A DNA stretch of 64,000 nt, from NCBI RefSeq assembly GCF_900112235.1, contig NZ_FOLH01000005.1, positions 62,001 to 126,000 on the forward strand, given 5' to 3'. The notes below the pieces were generated by a model that saw only the letters and a program-made list of their open reading frames with translations, was not told the origin of the DNA and made no database searches. Origin of the DNA: Marinospirillum celere (GTDB lineage: Bacteria > Pseudomonadota > Gammaproteobacteria > Pseudomonadales > Halomonadaceae). Both the position numbers and the translations under genes were made by a program. Below are positions 1 through 10,038 of the stretch, piece after piece; positions within the stretch are counted from its first letter, which is position 1, and every line of letters starts with the position of its first letter.

Positions 1-38
1 TTTTCAATTTCGTCAGGGGTTTTAATGGTGATCATCAT
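1..38 (-). CDS. map: Methionine aminopeptidase, N-terminal fragment (runs off the window)
   Basis: Only the first dozen codons are inside the window. Read on the minus strand from 38 they give M-M-I-T-I-K-T-P-D-E-I-E, the usual start of type I methionine aminopeptidase, which removes the initiator methionine from new proteins. The position, divergent from rpsB, is the standard gammaproteobacterial arrangement and supports the call. A GTG at 41 is an alternative start. The catalytic domain lies outside the window and cannot be assessed. Confidence 0.75.
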   Translation of the reverse strand, partial: MMITIKTPDEIE

Positions 39-80
39 CACAAAACTCTTGATAAATACAAGCAACAAACAAATGCGGGC

Positions 81-109
81 TTTATGTAGACGCAGGACTA
101 TGCTATAAA
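81..109 (+). promoter_or_regulatory. Sigma-70 promoter of the rpsB operon
   Basis: TTTATG (81-86) and TATAAA (104-109) are separated by 17 bp. A GC-rich stretch, GTGCGCGC, follows the -10 box. Such discriminators are typical of stringently controlled ribosomal protein promoters, which is an inference here. Transcription would start near 116, giving a leader of about 220 nt before rpsB. Confidence 0.55.
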
Positions 110-234
110 GTGCGCGCTCAAATTAACCCCCGAAGGATACGGCAAGGGTCAGCCGAAGGCAAACCCACCCACCCCTTCACTCTCAAGGGTTATTTGCGCA
201 TTGAACCTCCCACTTAGGGAAAAAAACGTCACAC

Positions 235-334
235 ATATACCGGCACAGTCATCTGGGTGCCCGCTTCCTGAATCAGGGAAAGGGTTGATGTCTGGGGTGT
301 ATGGAGGCCTAACCCGTACAATTTCGGAGTAAAT
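235..334 (+). ncRNA. S2 (rpsB) mRNA leader, t44-like
   Basis: The roughly 300 bases between map and rpsB hold no gene. Their last 100 nt can fold: TTCCTGA (267-273) pairs with TCAGGGAA after a single-base turn, flanked by GGGTGCCC and GGGGTGTA segments. In enterics the map-rpsB gap carries the t44 element, which serves as the autoregulatory leader by which S2 represses rpsB-tsf. Position and hairpin suggest the same here. The fold was judged by eye only. Confidence 0.5.
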
Positions 335-337
335 TTC

Positions 338-1069
338 ATGGCACAAGTATCCATGCGTGATCTGCTGCAAGCTGGCGCCCACTTTGGTCACCAGACCCGT
401 TACTGGAACCCCAAGATGGGCAAGTACATCTTTGGTGCTCGCAACAAGATCCACATCATCAACCTCGAAAAAACCGTTCCTGCCCTGAACGAAGCCATTA
501 CCTTTGTTGAAAAACTGGCTTCCGGCAAAAACAAAATTCTATTTGTTGGCACCAAGCGTGCTGCTGCCAAAACCATCCGCGAAGAAGCTGACAAGGTAGG
601 CATGCCTTATGTCAACCACCGCTGGTTGGGCGGCATGTTGACCAACTACAAAACCATTCGTCAGTCTATTCGCCGCCTGCGTGACCTGGAAACCCAGCAG
701 CAAGACGGTACCTTTGACAAGCTGACCAAGAAAGAAGTGCTGATGAACCAGCGCGAAATGGAAAAACTCGAGCGCTCTATCGGCGGCATCAAAAACATGG
801 GCGGCCTGCCTGATGCTCTGTTCGTCGTTGATGTTGATCACGAGCGTTTGGCCATTAATGAAGCCAACAAGCTAGGCATTCCTGTTATTGGCGTTGTTGA
901 TACCAACTCCGATCCTGATGGCGTAGACTTTGTCATTCCTGGCAACGATGATGCCATCCGTGCCGTCAAGCTCTACGTTGGTGCCATTGCTGCTGCCTGT
1001 GGCAAAGCTAAAGAAGCGGCCACTGACGAAGAACTGGTTGAAGTAGCTGAAGAACCAGCTGCCGAGTAA
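338..1069 (+). CDS. rpsB: 30S ribosomal protein S2
   Basis: The product is 243 aa, against about 241 in E. coli. It starts [20 protein letters not shown], and contains the family segments [14 protein letters not shown] and [13 protein letters not shown]2 binds the small subunit at the head-body junction and is needed for S1 recruitment. The start follows a GGAG Shine-Dalgarno in TTTCGGAGTAAATTTC. It is the first gene of a run of fifteen co-oriented genes, with tsf next after a hairpin. The C-terminus is acidic and alanine-rich, as in relatives. Confidence 0.98.
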   Translation: MAQVSMRDLLQAGAHFGHQTRYWNPKMGKYIFGARNKIHIINLEKTVPALNEAITFVEKLASGKNKILFVGTKRAAAKTIREEADKVGMPYVNHRWLGGMLTNYKTIRQSIRRLRDLETQQQDGTFDKLTKKEVLMNQREMEKLERSIGGIKNMGGLPDALFVVDVDHERLAINEANKLGIPVIGVVDTNSDPDGVDFVIPGNDDAIRAVKLYVGAIAAACGKAKEAATDEELVEVAEEPAAE

Positions 1070-1079
1070 GTCTTTCCAG

Positions 1080-1112
1080 GCCCGTTGCTATCCATCCTTG
1101 CAACGGGCTTCT
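1080..1112 (+). terminator. Partial terminator/attenuator between rpsB and tsf
   Basis: The 9-bp stem GCCCGTTGC (1080-1088) / GCAACGGGC (1100-1108) has an 11-nt loop and is followed only by TTCTCT. The weak U-tract suggests incomplete termination that could set the S2:EF-Ts ratio, which is an inference. Confidence 0.5.
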
Positions 1113-1140
1113 CTACAAGTTTCCAAGGGGTCCTATTATT

Positions 1141-2013
1141 ATGGCAACGATTACTGCCTCCCAGGTAAAAGAACTGCGTGAACGTACCGGCCTAGCCATG
1201 ATGGAGTGCAAAAAAGCACTGCAAGAAGCTGACGGCGATATCGACCAGGCCATTGAAAACCTGCGTAAATCTTCTGGCTTGAAAGCCGCCAAGAAAGCCG
1301 GCCGTGTTGCTGCTGAAGGCGCTATTGCCACCCGTGTTGCCGCCGATGGCAGCTACGGTGTAATGATTGAAGTTAACTCCGAAACCGACTTTGTTGCTCG
1401 TGATGACAACTTCCTCGGTTTTGTAAACCAGGTTGCTGACCAGCTGCTGGCAACCCGCGAAACCGACGTTAGCAAACTGACTGCCGGTGACCTGGAAGCA
1501 GCGCGTGAAGCTCTGGTTCAAAAAATTGGCGAAAACATTACCGTACGTCGTGCCAGCTTGGTAGAAGCCGGCGACGGTGGCCTGGTCGGTCACTATGTAC
1601 ACGGTGGCCGTATTGGCGTACTGACTGTCCTGAAAGGCGGTGACGCTGAAGTGGCTAAAGATGTTGCCATGCATGTTGCTGCGGTTAATCCTAAAGTTTG
1701 CCGTCCTGATGACATGCCTCAGGAAGATCTGGACAAAGAAAAAGACATCATTCTTGCCCAGCCTGACATGGCCGGTAAGCCAGCTGAAATTGCTGAAAAA
1801 ATGGTCGGTGGCCGTCTTAAGAAGTTCCTGGCTGAAAACAGCCTGACTGAACAAGCCTTTATCAAGAACCCTGACCAAACGGTTGCCCAGTTTGCTAAAG
1901 CAGCAGGCGCTGAAGTCATCAGCTTCAATCGTTTTGAAGTGGGCGAAGGCATCGAGAAGAAAGAAGAAGACTTTGCCGCTGAAGTTGCCGCTCAGGTTGC
2001 TGGCAACAAGTAA
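1141..2013 (+). CDS. tsf: Elongation factor Ts
   Basis: This 290-aa nucleotide-exchange factor for EF-Tu has an N-terminal UBA-like segment beginning [17 protein letters not shown]. The TDFV motif at residues 82-85 inserts near the EF-Tu nucleotide site and promotes GDP release. The C-terminal coiled-coil and dimerisation parts are present and the length is normal. The gene lies 71 bp after rpsB, across an attenuator hairpin, and is closed by a strong terminator. Confidence 0.98.
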   Translation: MATITASQVKELRERTGLAMMECKKALQEADGDIDQAIENLRKSSGLKAAKKAGRVAAEGAIATRVAADGSYGVMIEVNSETDFVARDDNFLGFVNQVADQLLATRETDVSKLTAGDLEAAREALVQKIGENITVRRASLVEAGDGGLVGHYVHGGRIGVLTVLKGGDAEVAKDVAMHVAAVNPKVCRPDDMPQEDLDKEKDIILAQPDMAGKPAEIAEKMVGGRLKKFLAENSLTEQAFIKNPDQTVAQFAKAAGAEVISFNRFEVGEGIEKKEEDFAAEVAAQVAGNK

Positions 2014-2050
2014 GAGTCTGGCGGCCTGCGCAGTCGTGGCCGCAACCCAT

Positions 2051-2082
2051 AAAAACGTGCTGGGCTTACCCAGCACGTTTTT
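2051..2082 (+). terminator. Rho-independent terminator after tsf
   Basis: The perfect 14-bp stem AAAAACGTGCTGGG (2051-2064) / CCCAGCACGTTTTT (2069-2082) has loop CTTA. It separates rpsB-tsf from pyrH. Confidence 0.9.
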
Positions 2083-2127
2083 GTGCAACTGAACACCTGA
2101 AAACCCTTCCTGCTATGGAGACCTCAC

Positions 2128-2868
2128 ATGGGCACCAATGAACGCAACGCCAAATACAAGCGTATCCTTCTAAAACTCAGTGGTGAAGCACTGATGGGTG
2201 AACAGGATTTTGGTATTGACCCCAAGGTACTGGATCGCATGGCATTGGAAATCGGCCAGTTAGTCGGTATCGGTGTTCAAGTTGGCCTGGTGATCGGTGG
2301 CGGCAACCTCTTCCGGGGTGCTGCTCTGAATGCGGCAGGTATGGAAAGGGTCACCGGGGATCATATGGGTATGCTGGCCACTGTCATGAATGGTTTGGCC
2401 ATGCGGGATGCTCTGGAAAGAAGCAATATTCGCACCCGGGTTATGTCAGCCATCCCCATGAGTGGTGTGGTTGAGCACTATGACAGACGTTCAGCTATCC
2501 GCTACCTGACTTCAGGTGATGTAGTGATTTTTTCAGCGGGAACCGGCAACCCCTTCTTTACCACCGATTCAGCGGCCTGCCTTCGTGGCATCGAAGTTGA
2601 TGCCGATGTTGTCGTCAAGGCAACCAAGGTTGACGGTGTTTACGACAAAGATCCCGTCAAACATGCTGATGCCATCAAGTATGATCGCCTGACCTATGAT
2701 GCCGCCCTGGATCAAAAGCTTGAAGTTATGGATCTAACAGCCATTTGTCTGGTTAGAGACCAATGCATGCCAGTGCGCGTCTTCAATATGAACAAACCAG
2801 GAGCACTGCTCAATCTGGTGGTTGGTGGGCAGGAAGGCACCCTCATTGACCAGGGCCCCATCCAATAA
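2128..2868 (+). CDS. pyrH: Uridylate kinase (UMP kinase)
   Basis: The product is 246 aa, of the amino-acid-kinase fold, and phosphorylates UMP to UDP for RNA and envelope nucleotide-sugar synthesis. The phosphate-binding segments KLSGEAL (16-22) and GGGN (57-60) are intact, as are the late segment VDGVYDKDP and the typical ending [11 protein letters not shown]. The start has GGAG upstream in CTATGGAGACCTCACATG. It lies between tsf and frr as in most gammaproteobacteria. Confidence 0.97.
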   Translation: MGTNERNAKYKRILLKLSGEALMGEQDFGIDPKVLDRMALEIGQLVGIGVQVGLVIGGGNLFRGAALNAAGMERVTGDHMGMLATVMNGLAMRDALERSNIRTRVMSAIPMSGVVEHYDRRSAIRYLTSGDVVIFSAGTGNPFFTTDSAACLRGIEVDADVVVKATKVDGVYDKDPVKHADAIKYDRLTYDAALDQKLEVMDLTAICLVRDQCMPVRVFNMNKPGALLNLVVGGQEGTLIDQGPIQ

Positions 2869-2901
2869 TTTCTTCAGTCAGCAAATCAAGAGGCTAAAAC
2901 C

Positions 2902-3459
2902 GTGATTAATGAAATCAAGAAAGATACCCAGGAGCGCATGGACAAGAGCCTGGAATCCCTGCAAACCGCTTTCAACAAGATTCGTACCGGCCGTGCTCAC
3001 CCCAGTATCCTCGACTCCATCAAGGTCGATTACTATGGTAGCGATGTTCCTATTGGACAAGTTGCCAATGTTAACGTTGAAGACAACCGCACCCTAGTCG
3101 TCATCCCCTGGGAAAAAACCATGGTTCCCGTGGTTGAAAAAGCCATTATGACTTCTGACCTGGGACTCAACCCCAGCACAGCCGGAAGCAATATTCGTGT
3201 ACCCATGCCGGCCCTAACCGAAGAAACGCGTAAAGGCTATATCAAGCAGGCGCGTGGCGAAGCAGAAAATGCCCGCATCGCTGTCCGCAATATTCGTCGT
3301 GATGCCAACAACCACCTGAAGGCGTTACTGAAAGACAAAGAAATCAGTGAAGATGAAGAGCGTCGCGCTCAAGACGAGATCCAGAAGCTAACCGATCAGC
3401 ACACGGCTGAAATTGACAAGCTACTGGCTTCCAAGGAAGAAGACCTGATGCAGATCTGA
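2902..3459 (+). CDS. frr: Ribosome recycling factor
   Basis: This 185-aa protein, with EF-G, splits post-termination ribosomes. The sequence covers the three-helix domain, including the typical [13 protein letters not shown] stretch, [16 protein letters not shown], and a long C-terminal helix. The start is GTG at 2902 with AAGAGG about 8 nt upstream; no in-frame ATG fits as well. Its stop overlaps the uppS start by one base (TGATG), implying coupling. Confidence 0.97.
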   Translation: MINEIKKDTQERMDKSLESLQTAFNKIRTGRAHPSILDSIKVDYYGSDVPIGQVANVNVEDNRTLVVIPWEKTMVPVVEKAIMTSDLGLNPSTAGSNIRVPMPALTEETRKGYIKQARGEAENARIAVRNIRRDANNHLKALLKDKEISEDEERRAQDEIQKLTDQHTAEIDKLLASKEEDLMQI

Positions 3460-4211
3460 TGAAGAATTCAGCTGAAGCCTATCCACAGCTAGAACAGCTG
3501 CCGCGACATGTTGCCATCATTATGGATGGTAACAATCGCTGGGCAAAAGCCAGAAAGCTTCCGGGTGTTGCTGGTCACCGAGCAGGCGTCGAGTCGGTTC
3601 GTGCTGTTATCGAAGTTGCCTTGCGTCAGGGTATTGAAGCCCTGACGCTTTTTGCTTTTTCCAGTGAAAACTGGAAGCGCCCTGAGGATGAAGTCACCCA
3701 TTTGATGGAGCTCTTCCAATGGGTACTAAAAAAAGAAATCAGGCGTCTGAACAAGTATGAAGTTCGCCTAAAAATCATTGGTGACCGCTCCGCTTTCAGT
3801 AGACAGCTTCAGCAGTTGATGGCAAGGGCTGAAGCAAGAACAGCCGCTAACAAGCGCATGACCCTGGTTGTTGCTGCCAATTATGGTGGCCGCTGGGATC
3901 TCCTCCAGGCCACGCGCAAACTGGCCCAGACTGTTGCTCAAGGCCAACTACAAGCAGAAGATTTGAGCGAAGAACATATCCAAGCAGAACTGAGCCTTGC
4001 TGAACTGCCTGACCCTGACCTCTGTATTAGAACCAGTGGCGAGCAGCGCATCAGTAATTTTTTGCTCTGGCAACTGGCTTATGCTGAACTGGTCTTTGCC
4101 AAAGAGTTCTGGCCAGACTTTCGCCAGGATGCCTTTTTTGCCACCCTACAAGAATTTTCCCAGCGCCAAAGGCGTTTTGGGGGTCGTGAAGAGCAGCCAG
4201 CAGAGGAATAA
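3459..4211 (+). CDS. uppS: Undecaprenyl diphosphate synthase (cis-prenyltransferase)
   Basis: The 250-aa enzyme condenses isopentenyl diphosphate onto farnesyl diphosphate to make the C55 carrier lipid for peptidoglycan and O-antigen. The catalytic MDGNNRWAK motif (residues 22-30, Asp23) is present. The C-terminal RTSGEQRISNFLLWQLAYAE segment, which binds the diphosphate, is also present. The gene is translationally coupled to frr and followed 6 nt later by cdsA. The N-terminal extension of about 15 residues before the motif is ordinary. Confidence 0.97.
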   Translation: MKNSAEAYPQLEQLPRHVAIIMDGNNRWAKARKLPGVAGHRAGVESVRAVIEVALRQGIEALTLFAFSSENWKRPEDEVTHLMELFQWVLKKEIRRLNKYEVRLKIIGDRSAFSRQLQQLMARAEARTAANKRMTLVVAANYGGRWDLLQATRKLAQTVAQGQLQAEDLSEEHIQAELSLAELPDPDLCIRTSGEQRISNFLLWQLAYAELVFAKEFWPDFRQDAFFATLQEFSQRQRRFGGREEQPAEE

Positions 4212-4217
4212 CCCCCC

Positions 4218-5024
4218 ATGCTCAAACAGCGTTTGATTACCGCCATTATCCTGGCCCCTCTCGCCCTCTGGGGTCTTTTTGGGTTGGAAGGCTTCGCCTT
4301 TGCCTTGTTTACCGGTGCCGTTATTTGTGTTGCCGCCTGGGAATGGGCACGGCTTTCCGGCCTGCCCCGTCCTGGCCACTATCTTTACCCGCTGGGTATC
4401 GGCCTCGCCCTCTGGGGCGCCTGGGGCCAACCTCACCTGCTGCAGCAAATGCTCTGGGCAGGTGTCTTCTTTTGGGTTTTTGCCCTGACCCTGGTGATGA
4501 CCTACCCCAAAACCGTCAGTTGGTGGCGCTGCCCTGCCCGCCGGGCAATTATGGGCATTTTTGTGCTTATCCCGGCCTGGTCTGGCTTCGTACTGCTGCG
4601 GGATACAGGCAGCTTTTGGCTTCTCTATGTGCTACTGATCGCCTGGGTTGCTGATATTTTTGCTTATTTTGCCGGTCGTGCTTTTGGCAAACACAAGCTG
4701 GCACCAGCAGTCAGCCCAGGCAAGTCCTGGGAAGGCGTTGCTGGCGGCTTGGTTGGCACCACACTACTGAGCCTAGGCGCTTCCTTTTATCTGGATTTGT
4801 CACCGGCAAACTCACTGACCCTGTTGCTGATTACCTTAGTGATTACCGGTGTCTCCGTAGTGGGCGACCTCACCGAAAGCCTGGTTAAACGGGAAGCTGG
4901 CATGAAGGATTCCAGCAATCTATTGCCCGGTCATGGCGGTTTTATGGATCGAATTGACAGCCTGACCTCCGCTGTTCCTGTCTTTGCTTTTTGCTTGCTA
5001 TATATCGCCGGGGGCTCGCTGTGA
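4218..5024 (+). CDS. cdsA: Phosphatidate cytidylyltransferase (CDP-diacylglycerol synthase)
   Basis: This 268-aa integral membrane enzyme makes CDP-diacylglycerol from phosphatidate and CTP, the branch point of phospholipid synthesis. It has multiple hydrophobic helices and the family signature near the C-terminus ([20 protein letters not shown] followed by DRIDS). GAGGAA precedes the ATG by about 11 nt. Its last four bases (GTGA) overlap the dxr start. Confidence 0.96.
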   Translation: MLKQRLITAIILAPLALWGLFGLEGFAFALFTGAVICVAAWEWARLSGLPRPGHYLYPLGIGLALWGAWGQPHLLQQMLWAGVFFWVFALTLVMTYPKTVSWWRCPARRAIMGIFVLIPAWSGFVLLRDTGSFWLLYVLLIAWVADIFAYFAGRAFGKHKLAPAVSPGKSWEGVAGGLVGTTLLSLGASFYLDLSPANSLTLLLITLVITGVSVVGDLTESLVKREAGMKDSSNLLPGHGGFMDRIDSLTSAVPVFAFCLLYIAGGSL

Positions 5025-6205
5025 TTCAGGTCTCCTTGCTGGGCGCAACAGGCTCCATTGGTGAATCCACCCTGGATGTTCTGGCCCGCAATGCGGACCG
5101 TTACCAGCTTTTTGCCGTTTCCGGCTATCGACGACTGGATCAGCTGTTTAATATCTGCTGTCAATTCCAACCCAGTTATGCGGTCGTTCCCCAAGAGTCA
5201 GCAGCCAGCTTTCGTCAACGCCTGGCTGATCAAGGCCTGGCTACCGAGGTTCTGGAAGGTGAAGAGGGCTTGGCAACTATTGCCAGCCATGAAGCCGTCC
5301 AGGTCGTGGTTGCTGCCATTGTCGGAGCAGCGGGCCTTCTGCCAACCCTGGCCGCAGTTGAAGCCGGTAAACGAATTCTGTTAGCTAATAAGGAAGCTCT
5401 GGTTGTTGCTGGTGCTCTATTTATGGATGCCGTTCGCAAACATCAAGCAACCCTGCTGCCTGTTGATTCAGAACACAATGCTATTTTTCAATGCTTGCCC
5501 GACCACTTTGGTAAGCAGCCCCTGGCTGACCAGGGTATTGAAAAACTCCTGTTAACAGCATCTGGTGGCCCCTTTCGTGGCTGGTCATTAAGTGATCTGG
5601 CAGGTGTTACGCCAGCACAGGCAGTGGCGCACCCCAACTGGTCTATGGGCCAGAAAATTTCTGTGGATTCAGCCACTCTGATGAATAAAGGCTTGGAGTT
5701 AATCGAAGCCTGCTGGCTGTTTAACCTTCAACCGGCCTCGATTGAAGTAGTTGTTCATCCACAAAGCATCATTCACTCTCTGGTCAGCTACCGGGATGGA
5801 TCTGTTCTTGCACAACTCGGTAATCCTGACATGCGCACGCCTATAGCTCATGCGCTTGCCTGGCCTGAACGCATCGACGCTGGTGTGGCCCCTTTGGATC
5901 TGATGACTGCCGGTGCACTGCATTTTGAGCAACCGGATGAGCAAGCTTTTCCCTGCCTGAATCTGGCTCGCCAGGCTTTCATTTCTGGAGGAACGGCAGC
6001 GGCCACTCTCAATGCCGCCAATGAAGTTGCTGTTGAAGCCTTTTTGCAAAAAAGACTGGCCTTCAATCAAATTCCTGAGCTGATTGAAGAGGTCCTTCAG
6101 TTAACCAACATCCAGCCTGCAAACAATCTGGATATTTTGTTGTCAGAAGATCGTCATGCCCGAGACGTGGCTGGACGCTGCCTGACCCGATTTAGCAAAC
6201 CCTAA
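5021..6205 (+). CDS. dxr: 1-deoxy-D-xylulose 5-phosphate reductoisomerase
   Basis: This is the second enzyme of the MEP isoprenoid pathway, converting DXP to MEP with NADPH. I chose GTG at 5021, because the protein then starts [14 protein letters not shown] as in relatives and overlaps cdsA by GTGA. An upstream ATG at 4991 would add ten residues read inside cdsA. With this start it is 394 aa (E. coli 398). The Rossmann motif GATGSIG is at 8-14, LANKE at 121-125 and the metal-binding VDSEHNAI at 148-155 (Asp149, Glu151). Confidence 0.96.
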   Translation: MIQVSLLGATGSIGESTLDVLARNADRYQLFAVSGYRRLDQLFNICCQFQPSYAVVPQESAASFRQRLADQGLATEVLEGEEGLATIASHEAVQVVVAAIVGAAGLLPTLAAVEAGKRILLANKEALVVAGALFMDAVRKHQATLLPVDSEHNAIFQCLPDHFGKQPLADQGIEKLLLTASGGPFRGWSLSDLAGVTPAQAVAHPNWSMGQKISVDSATLMNKGLELIEACWLFNLQPASIEVVVHPQSIIHSLVSYRDGSVLAQLGNPDMRTPIAHALAWPERIDAGVAPLDLMTAGALHFEQPDEQAFPCLNLARQAFISGGTAAATLNAANEVAVEAFLQKRLAFNQIPELIEEVLQLTNIQPANNLDILLSEDRHARDVAGRCLTRFSKP

Positions 6206-6217
6206 CTGAGTCTGACC

Positions 6218-7573
6218 ATGGATTTTTTACACAGTCTTCTCGCTTTGATCGTCACTCTGGGTGTTTTAATCACCTTCCATGAATACGGACACTTTTGGGT
6301 TGCCCGACGCTGTGGCGTCAAGGTACTCCGATTTTCTGTGGGCTTTGGTAAGCCTCTGGTTCGCTGGTATGACAAACAGGGAACCGAGTATGTAATCGCC
6401 GCCCTGCCTTTGGGCGGCTATGTAAAGATGCTTGATGAACGCGAAGCCGAGGTTCCGGAAGAGCTTTTAGAGCAATCGTTTAACCGTAAACCTGTCGGTC
6501 AGCGCTTTGCCATAGTCGCGGCTGGTCCCTTGGCTAATTTCCTGCTTGCCATAGTCGCCTACTGGTTTCTTTTTGTAATCGGCACCAGTGTGCCTGCACC
6601 GGTCGTAGGCCAGGTTACCGATGGCTCACCTGCTGCTGAAGCTGGCCTGCAAAGTGGTGATGAAGTTCTCAAGGTGGGTAATCGGACAACGCCCAGCTGG
6701 CAAGAAGTGGGCCTGGGCTTACTCAATCACATGGGTGAAACCACAAGCATTGCCCTTGAAGTCCAAAACACAAGAGATACCTCATCCCGTCAGCTGGAGC
6801 TTCAGGTTGAGCGCTTCCTGTCCGGACAGGATCAACCGGACCCCTTATCCAGCCTAGGCATTCAGCCCTGGCGACCCGATGTTGAGCCTATTCTGGCCAA
6901 TATCCAGAATTCCAGTCCAGCTCAAGAAGCCGGGCTACAGCCAGGCGACAGGGTTGTTGCTGTCAATCAGGAAAACATAGAGAACTGGCAGCAATTGGTT
7001 GATCAATTGCAAGCTAACCCAGGCCGTGAGTTGGAATTGACTCTGGACCGCCAGGGTGAGCGGCTCAGAGTTATGGTCACCCCGGCCACTCGCCAGTTGG
7101 ATGATGGCCGTGAAGTTGGCTTTATTGGTGCTGGCGTGCAAATGCCGGAATGGCCTGAAGACCTGCTTAGAGAACAACGCTTTGGACCTGTAGCTTCGCT
7201 TTGGCGGGCCACTGAAAAGACTGGGGAAATGAGCTGGCTGACCCTGAATGCCATTGGCAAAATGGTCACTGGGCTGATCAGCCCAACTAACTTGTCAGGG
7301 CCCATCACCATTGCCCGAGTGGCCAGTGATTCTGCTAAATCAGGCTGGGAAAGTTTTATCACCTTCCTGGCTTATGTCAGCATCAGTCTGGCCATTCTCA
7401 ATCTGCTTCCCATCCCCATTCTGGATGGCGGACATCTGGTTTATTACGCCATAGAAGCTATCAGAGGCAAGCCGGTTTCAGAACGCGTGCAGGAAATGGC
7501 AGCACGTTTTGGGCTTCTAATTCTTGGCAGCCTGATGCTCATGGCTTTTTACTTCGATCTGCTAAGGCTCTAG
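6218..7573 (+). CDS. rseP: RseP, site-2 intramembrane zinc metalloprotease
   Basis: The product is 451 aa, close to the E. coli enzyme. The HEYGH zinc motif is at residues 21-25 inside the first membrane helix. Two periplasmic PDZ domains follow, recognisable from repeated SPAAEAGLQSGDEV and SPAQEAGLQPGDRV. The LDGG motif sits in a C-terminal helix and supplies the third zinc ligand. RseP cleaves RseA to release sigma-E and clears signal peptide remnants. The gene is placed directly upstream of bamA, as usual. Confidence 0.97.
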   Translation: MDFLHSLLALIVTLGVLITFHEYGHFWVARRCGVKVLRFSVGFGKPLVRWYDKQGTEYVIAALPLGGYVKMLDEREAEVPEELLEQSFNRKPVGQRFAIVAAGPLANFLLAIVAYWFLFVIGTSVPAPVVGQVTDGSPAAEAGLQSGDEVLKVGNRTTPSWQEVGLGLLNHMGETTSIALEVQNTRDTSSRQLELQVERFLSGQDQPDPLSSLGIQPWRPDVEPILANIQNSSPAQEAGLQPGDRVVAVNQENIENWQQLVDQLQANPGRELELTLDRQGERLRVMVTPATRQLDDGREVGFIGAGVQMPEWPEDLLREQRFGPVASLWRATEKTGEMSWLTLNAIGKMVTGLISPTNLSGPITIARVASDSAKSGWESFITFLAYVSISLAILNLLPIPILDGGHLVYYAIEAIRGKPVSERVQEMAARFGLLILGSLMLMAFYFDLLRL

Positions 7574-7664
7574 CACTTGTTAGCCTAGGGCTATTTCCTA
7601 TATCGTTGCGCACTTGAGTTTTTGTATTGCTTAACCAGTCACTCACCAATGGATCACTAACAGC

Positions 7665-10025
7665 GTGAAATCTTCTAGTACCCTAGCCTGCATTACCAAA
7701 AGCCTTACCGGCCTGGCACTAGGCCTTGGCCTGCTCTTGACGACCGGTCCTGCCTTTGCGCAAGAGCAAGAAATAGTCATTGAAGATCTGCGCATTCAAG
7801 GTTTGCAGAGGGTCTCGCCAGGCAGTGTTTTTGCCGAATTACCTTTGCAAACGGGTGATCAAGTGTTGCCCAGCGAAGTTTCATCAGCAGGCAAGAGGCT
7901 TTACGCCACCGGCCTTTTTGATGATTTAAAAATCTTTGAAGACAGAGGTGTCATCACCTTTGAGCTCAAAGAAAGACCCACACTCAATGAACTAGTGATT
8001 GAAGGTAATCAGAAGGTTTCCAGTGATGACCTGAAATCCGGCTTACGTCAGGCAGGTCTCCAAGAAGGCCAGATTTTTCAACGCTCCACTCTGGATCAGA
8101 TCAAACTAGAATTACAGCGGATGTACCATGCCCAGGGCCGCTACAATGCCCGTATCGAGAGCACCGTTGAAGAACTGCCTCGCAACCAGGTTCGTGTCCG
8201 CCTGGATATTACCGAAGGCAGTGTCGCCACCATCAGACGCATTAATATCGTCGGTAATGAAGCTTTTGACAATGAAACCCTGGTACGTCGTTTTGAGCTT
8301 CAAGAAGACCGCGGCTGGACTCTCTTTTCTTCAGCCGATCAGTATTCCCGTGAGCGTCTCAGTGGTGATCTGGAACGCTTGCGCTCCTGGTATCTGGACC
8401 GTGGCTATCTGCGCTTTAACATCGAGTCCACCCAGGTCTCGATTAGCCCGGACAAGCAGGATGTTTTTATAACCGTCAATGTCCATGAGGGTGAACAGTA
8501 TACAGTCAGCGAAGTGGAGCTGGCTGGTGACCTGATACTCGAAGAAGACCAGCTGCGCCCTTTGCAACGCTTGCAAGCCGGTGACACCTTCTCACGCAGT
8601 GCCATGACCTCGACCAGTGAAACCATGCGCCGCCGCTTGGGTATTGAAGGCTACACCTTTGCAGAAGTCAGTGGCCGCCCTGAAATTGATGATGAAAATC
8701 TGGAAGTAAAAATTACCTTTCTGGTTGAACCAGGCAGTCGCATGTATGTGCGCAAGGTGAACTTCCGAGGCAATACCGGTACCCAGGACGAGGTTCTTCG
8801 CCGGGAAATGCTACAAATGGAAGGGGCGTCTGCCAATACTGATCTTATTCAAGCCTCCAAAGCCCGCCTTGAGCGCCTGGGCTATTTCAGCCAGGTTGAG
8901 GTAGAAACCTCACCGGTTTCTGGCAGTGACGATCTAGTCGATGTGAACTTTACCGTTGAAGAGCAGCCCTCCGGTTCTATTTCGGCCAGTGTGGGTTATT
9001 CGCAAGCCAGCGGCATCGTTTTTGGTGCAGCCATTTCTCAACGCAACTTTCTGGGTACGGGCAGCACTGTTAGCTTTAATGCCAATAAGAGTGACTTCCG
9101 GACCAGCTACAATTTTTCTTATCTCAACCCCTACTACACGATCGATGGTGTTTCGCGGGGCTTTAATGTGTTTTATCGAGAAACAGACTTTGATGCTTTG
9201 GGTGTCACCAATTTTGCAACCGATGCCTATGGCGGTAATGTCACCTATGGCTACCCAATCAGTCATGATAGTCGTCTAAGCCTCTCCGTTGGTTTTGATA
9301 AAACAGGTATTCGAGCCAACCAAAATGCAGACCAAAGCTATGTCATTAATGAAATTGACAACTTCAATGAACTCTACGGACTGGATTTCCTCAACTACAA
9401 ATTGACCGGTCGCTGGACTCAGAACAAGCTAAACCGGGGTATTTTGGCAACAGCTGGCAGTTACCAGAGGGTCAGTCTGGAAGTCGCTATCCCTGAATCC
9501 GATTATGAGTTCTACAAGGTAGAATACCGAGGACAACGCTACTTTCAGCTTGCCGATGATTGGTCACTGAAATTCCGCACTGAAATTGGCTATGGTGATG
9601 GCTTGGGCAGTGACTTTGACCGCCTGCCCTTTTATGAGCATTATTATGCAGGTGGTTTGAACTCAGTACGTGGTTATCGTACCAGCCGCCTCGGACCCAG
9701 AAACTCTGCAGGCAATGCTTTTGGTGGCAACCTATTGACTGAGGGTTCCGTAGAGTTGATTTTCCCGCTATGGTTTGTTGAGGATAGACGTTCCATTCAA
9801 ACCAGCTTTTTTGTTGATGGCGGCAATGTCTTTACCACCCGGTGCTATGGCCAAAGTACTTGTGAACGAGGCTTTGATGAAAACGAGCTTCGCTTTTCAG
9901 CTGGCGTCAGCTTGACTTGGCTGACTGCCATAGGTCCTCTGGCCTTCAGTATTGCTGAACCCCTGAATGACCAGGATGGTGATGAAACTGAATTCTTCCA
10001 GTTCTCTATCGGACAAGTCTTTTAA
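7665..10025 (+). CDS. bamA: BamA, outer membrane protein assembly factor
   Basis: This 786-aa Omp85 protein inserts beta-barrel proteins into the outer membrane. A signal peptide ends at PAFA, with the mature protein starting QEQEIVIEDLRIQGLQ. Five POTRA domains fill roughly residues 34-430, then comes a 16-strand barrel with the VRGYR motif of loop 6 near residue 668. The protein ends in Phe, as outer-membrane proteins do. The start is GTG. The 91-bp gap after rseP could carry its own promoter, but I could not pick convincing boxes. Confidence 0.97.
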   Translation: MKSSSTLACITKSLTGLALGLGLLLTTGPAFAQEQEIVIEDLRIQGLQRVSPGSVFAELPLQTGDQVLPSEVSSAGKRLYATGLFDDLKIFEDRGVITFELKERPTLNELVIEGNQKVSSDDLKSGLRQAGLQEGQIFQRSTLDQIKLELQRMYHAQGRYNARIESTVEELPRNQVRVRLDITEGSVATIRRINIVGNEAFDNETLVRRFELQEDRGWTLFSSADQYSRERLSGDLERLRSWYLDRGYLRFNIESTQVSISPDKQDVFITVNVHEGEQYTVSEVELAGDLILEEDQLRPLQRLQAGDTFSRSAMTSTSETMRRRLGIEGYTFAEVSGRPEIDDENLEVKITFLVEPGSRMYVRKVNFRGNTGTQDEVLRREMLQMEGASANTDLIQASKARLERLGYFSQVEVETSPVSGSDDLVDVNFTVEEQPSGSISASVGYSQASGIVFGAAISQRNFLGTGSTVSFNANKSDFRTSYNFSYLNPYYTIDGVSRGFNVFYRETDFDALGVTNFATDAYGGNVTYGYPISHDSRLSLSVGFDKTGIRANQNADQSYVINEIDNFNELYGLDFLNYKLTGRWTQNKLNRGILATAGSYQRVSLEVAIPESDYEFYKVEYRGQRYFQLADDWSLKFRTEIGYGDGLGSDFDRLPFYEHYYAGGLNSVRGYRTSRLGPRNSAGNAFGGNLLTEGSVELIFPLWFVEDRRSIQTSFFVDGGNVFTTRCYGQSTCERGFDENELRFSAGVSLTWLTAIGPLAFSIAEPLNDQDGDETEFFQFSIGQVF

Positions 10026-10038
10026 ACAGGAGCTAACA

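Noticed and set aside
149-454. A 101-codon minus-strand frame over the rpsB leader and start
   Set aside because: It overlaps the S2 leader and rpsB, has no family features, and is better explained as leader structure.
1192-2088. A 298-codon open frame antisense to tsf
   Set aside because: It lies wholly over a certain gene, has no Shine-Dalgarno, and its composition reflects the biased codons of the highly expressed tsf.
7574-7664. Sigma-E promoter for bamA
   Set aside because: bamA is a classic sigma-E target, but I could not find GGAACTT and TCAAA boxes with correct spacing, so none is claimed.
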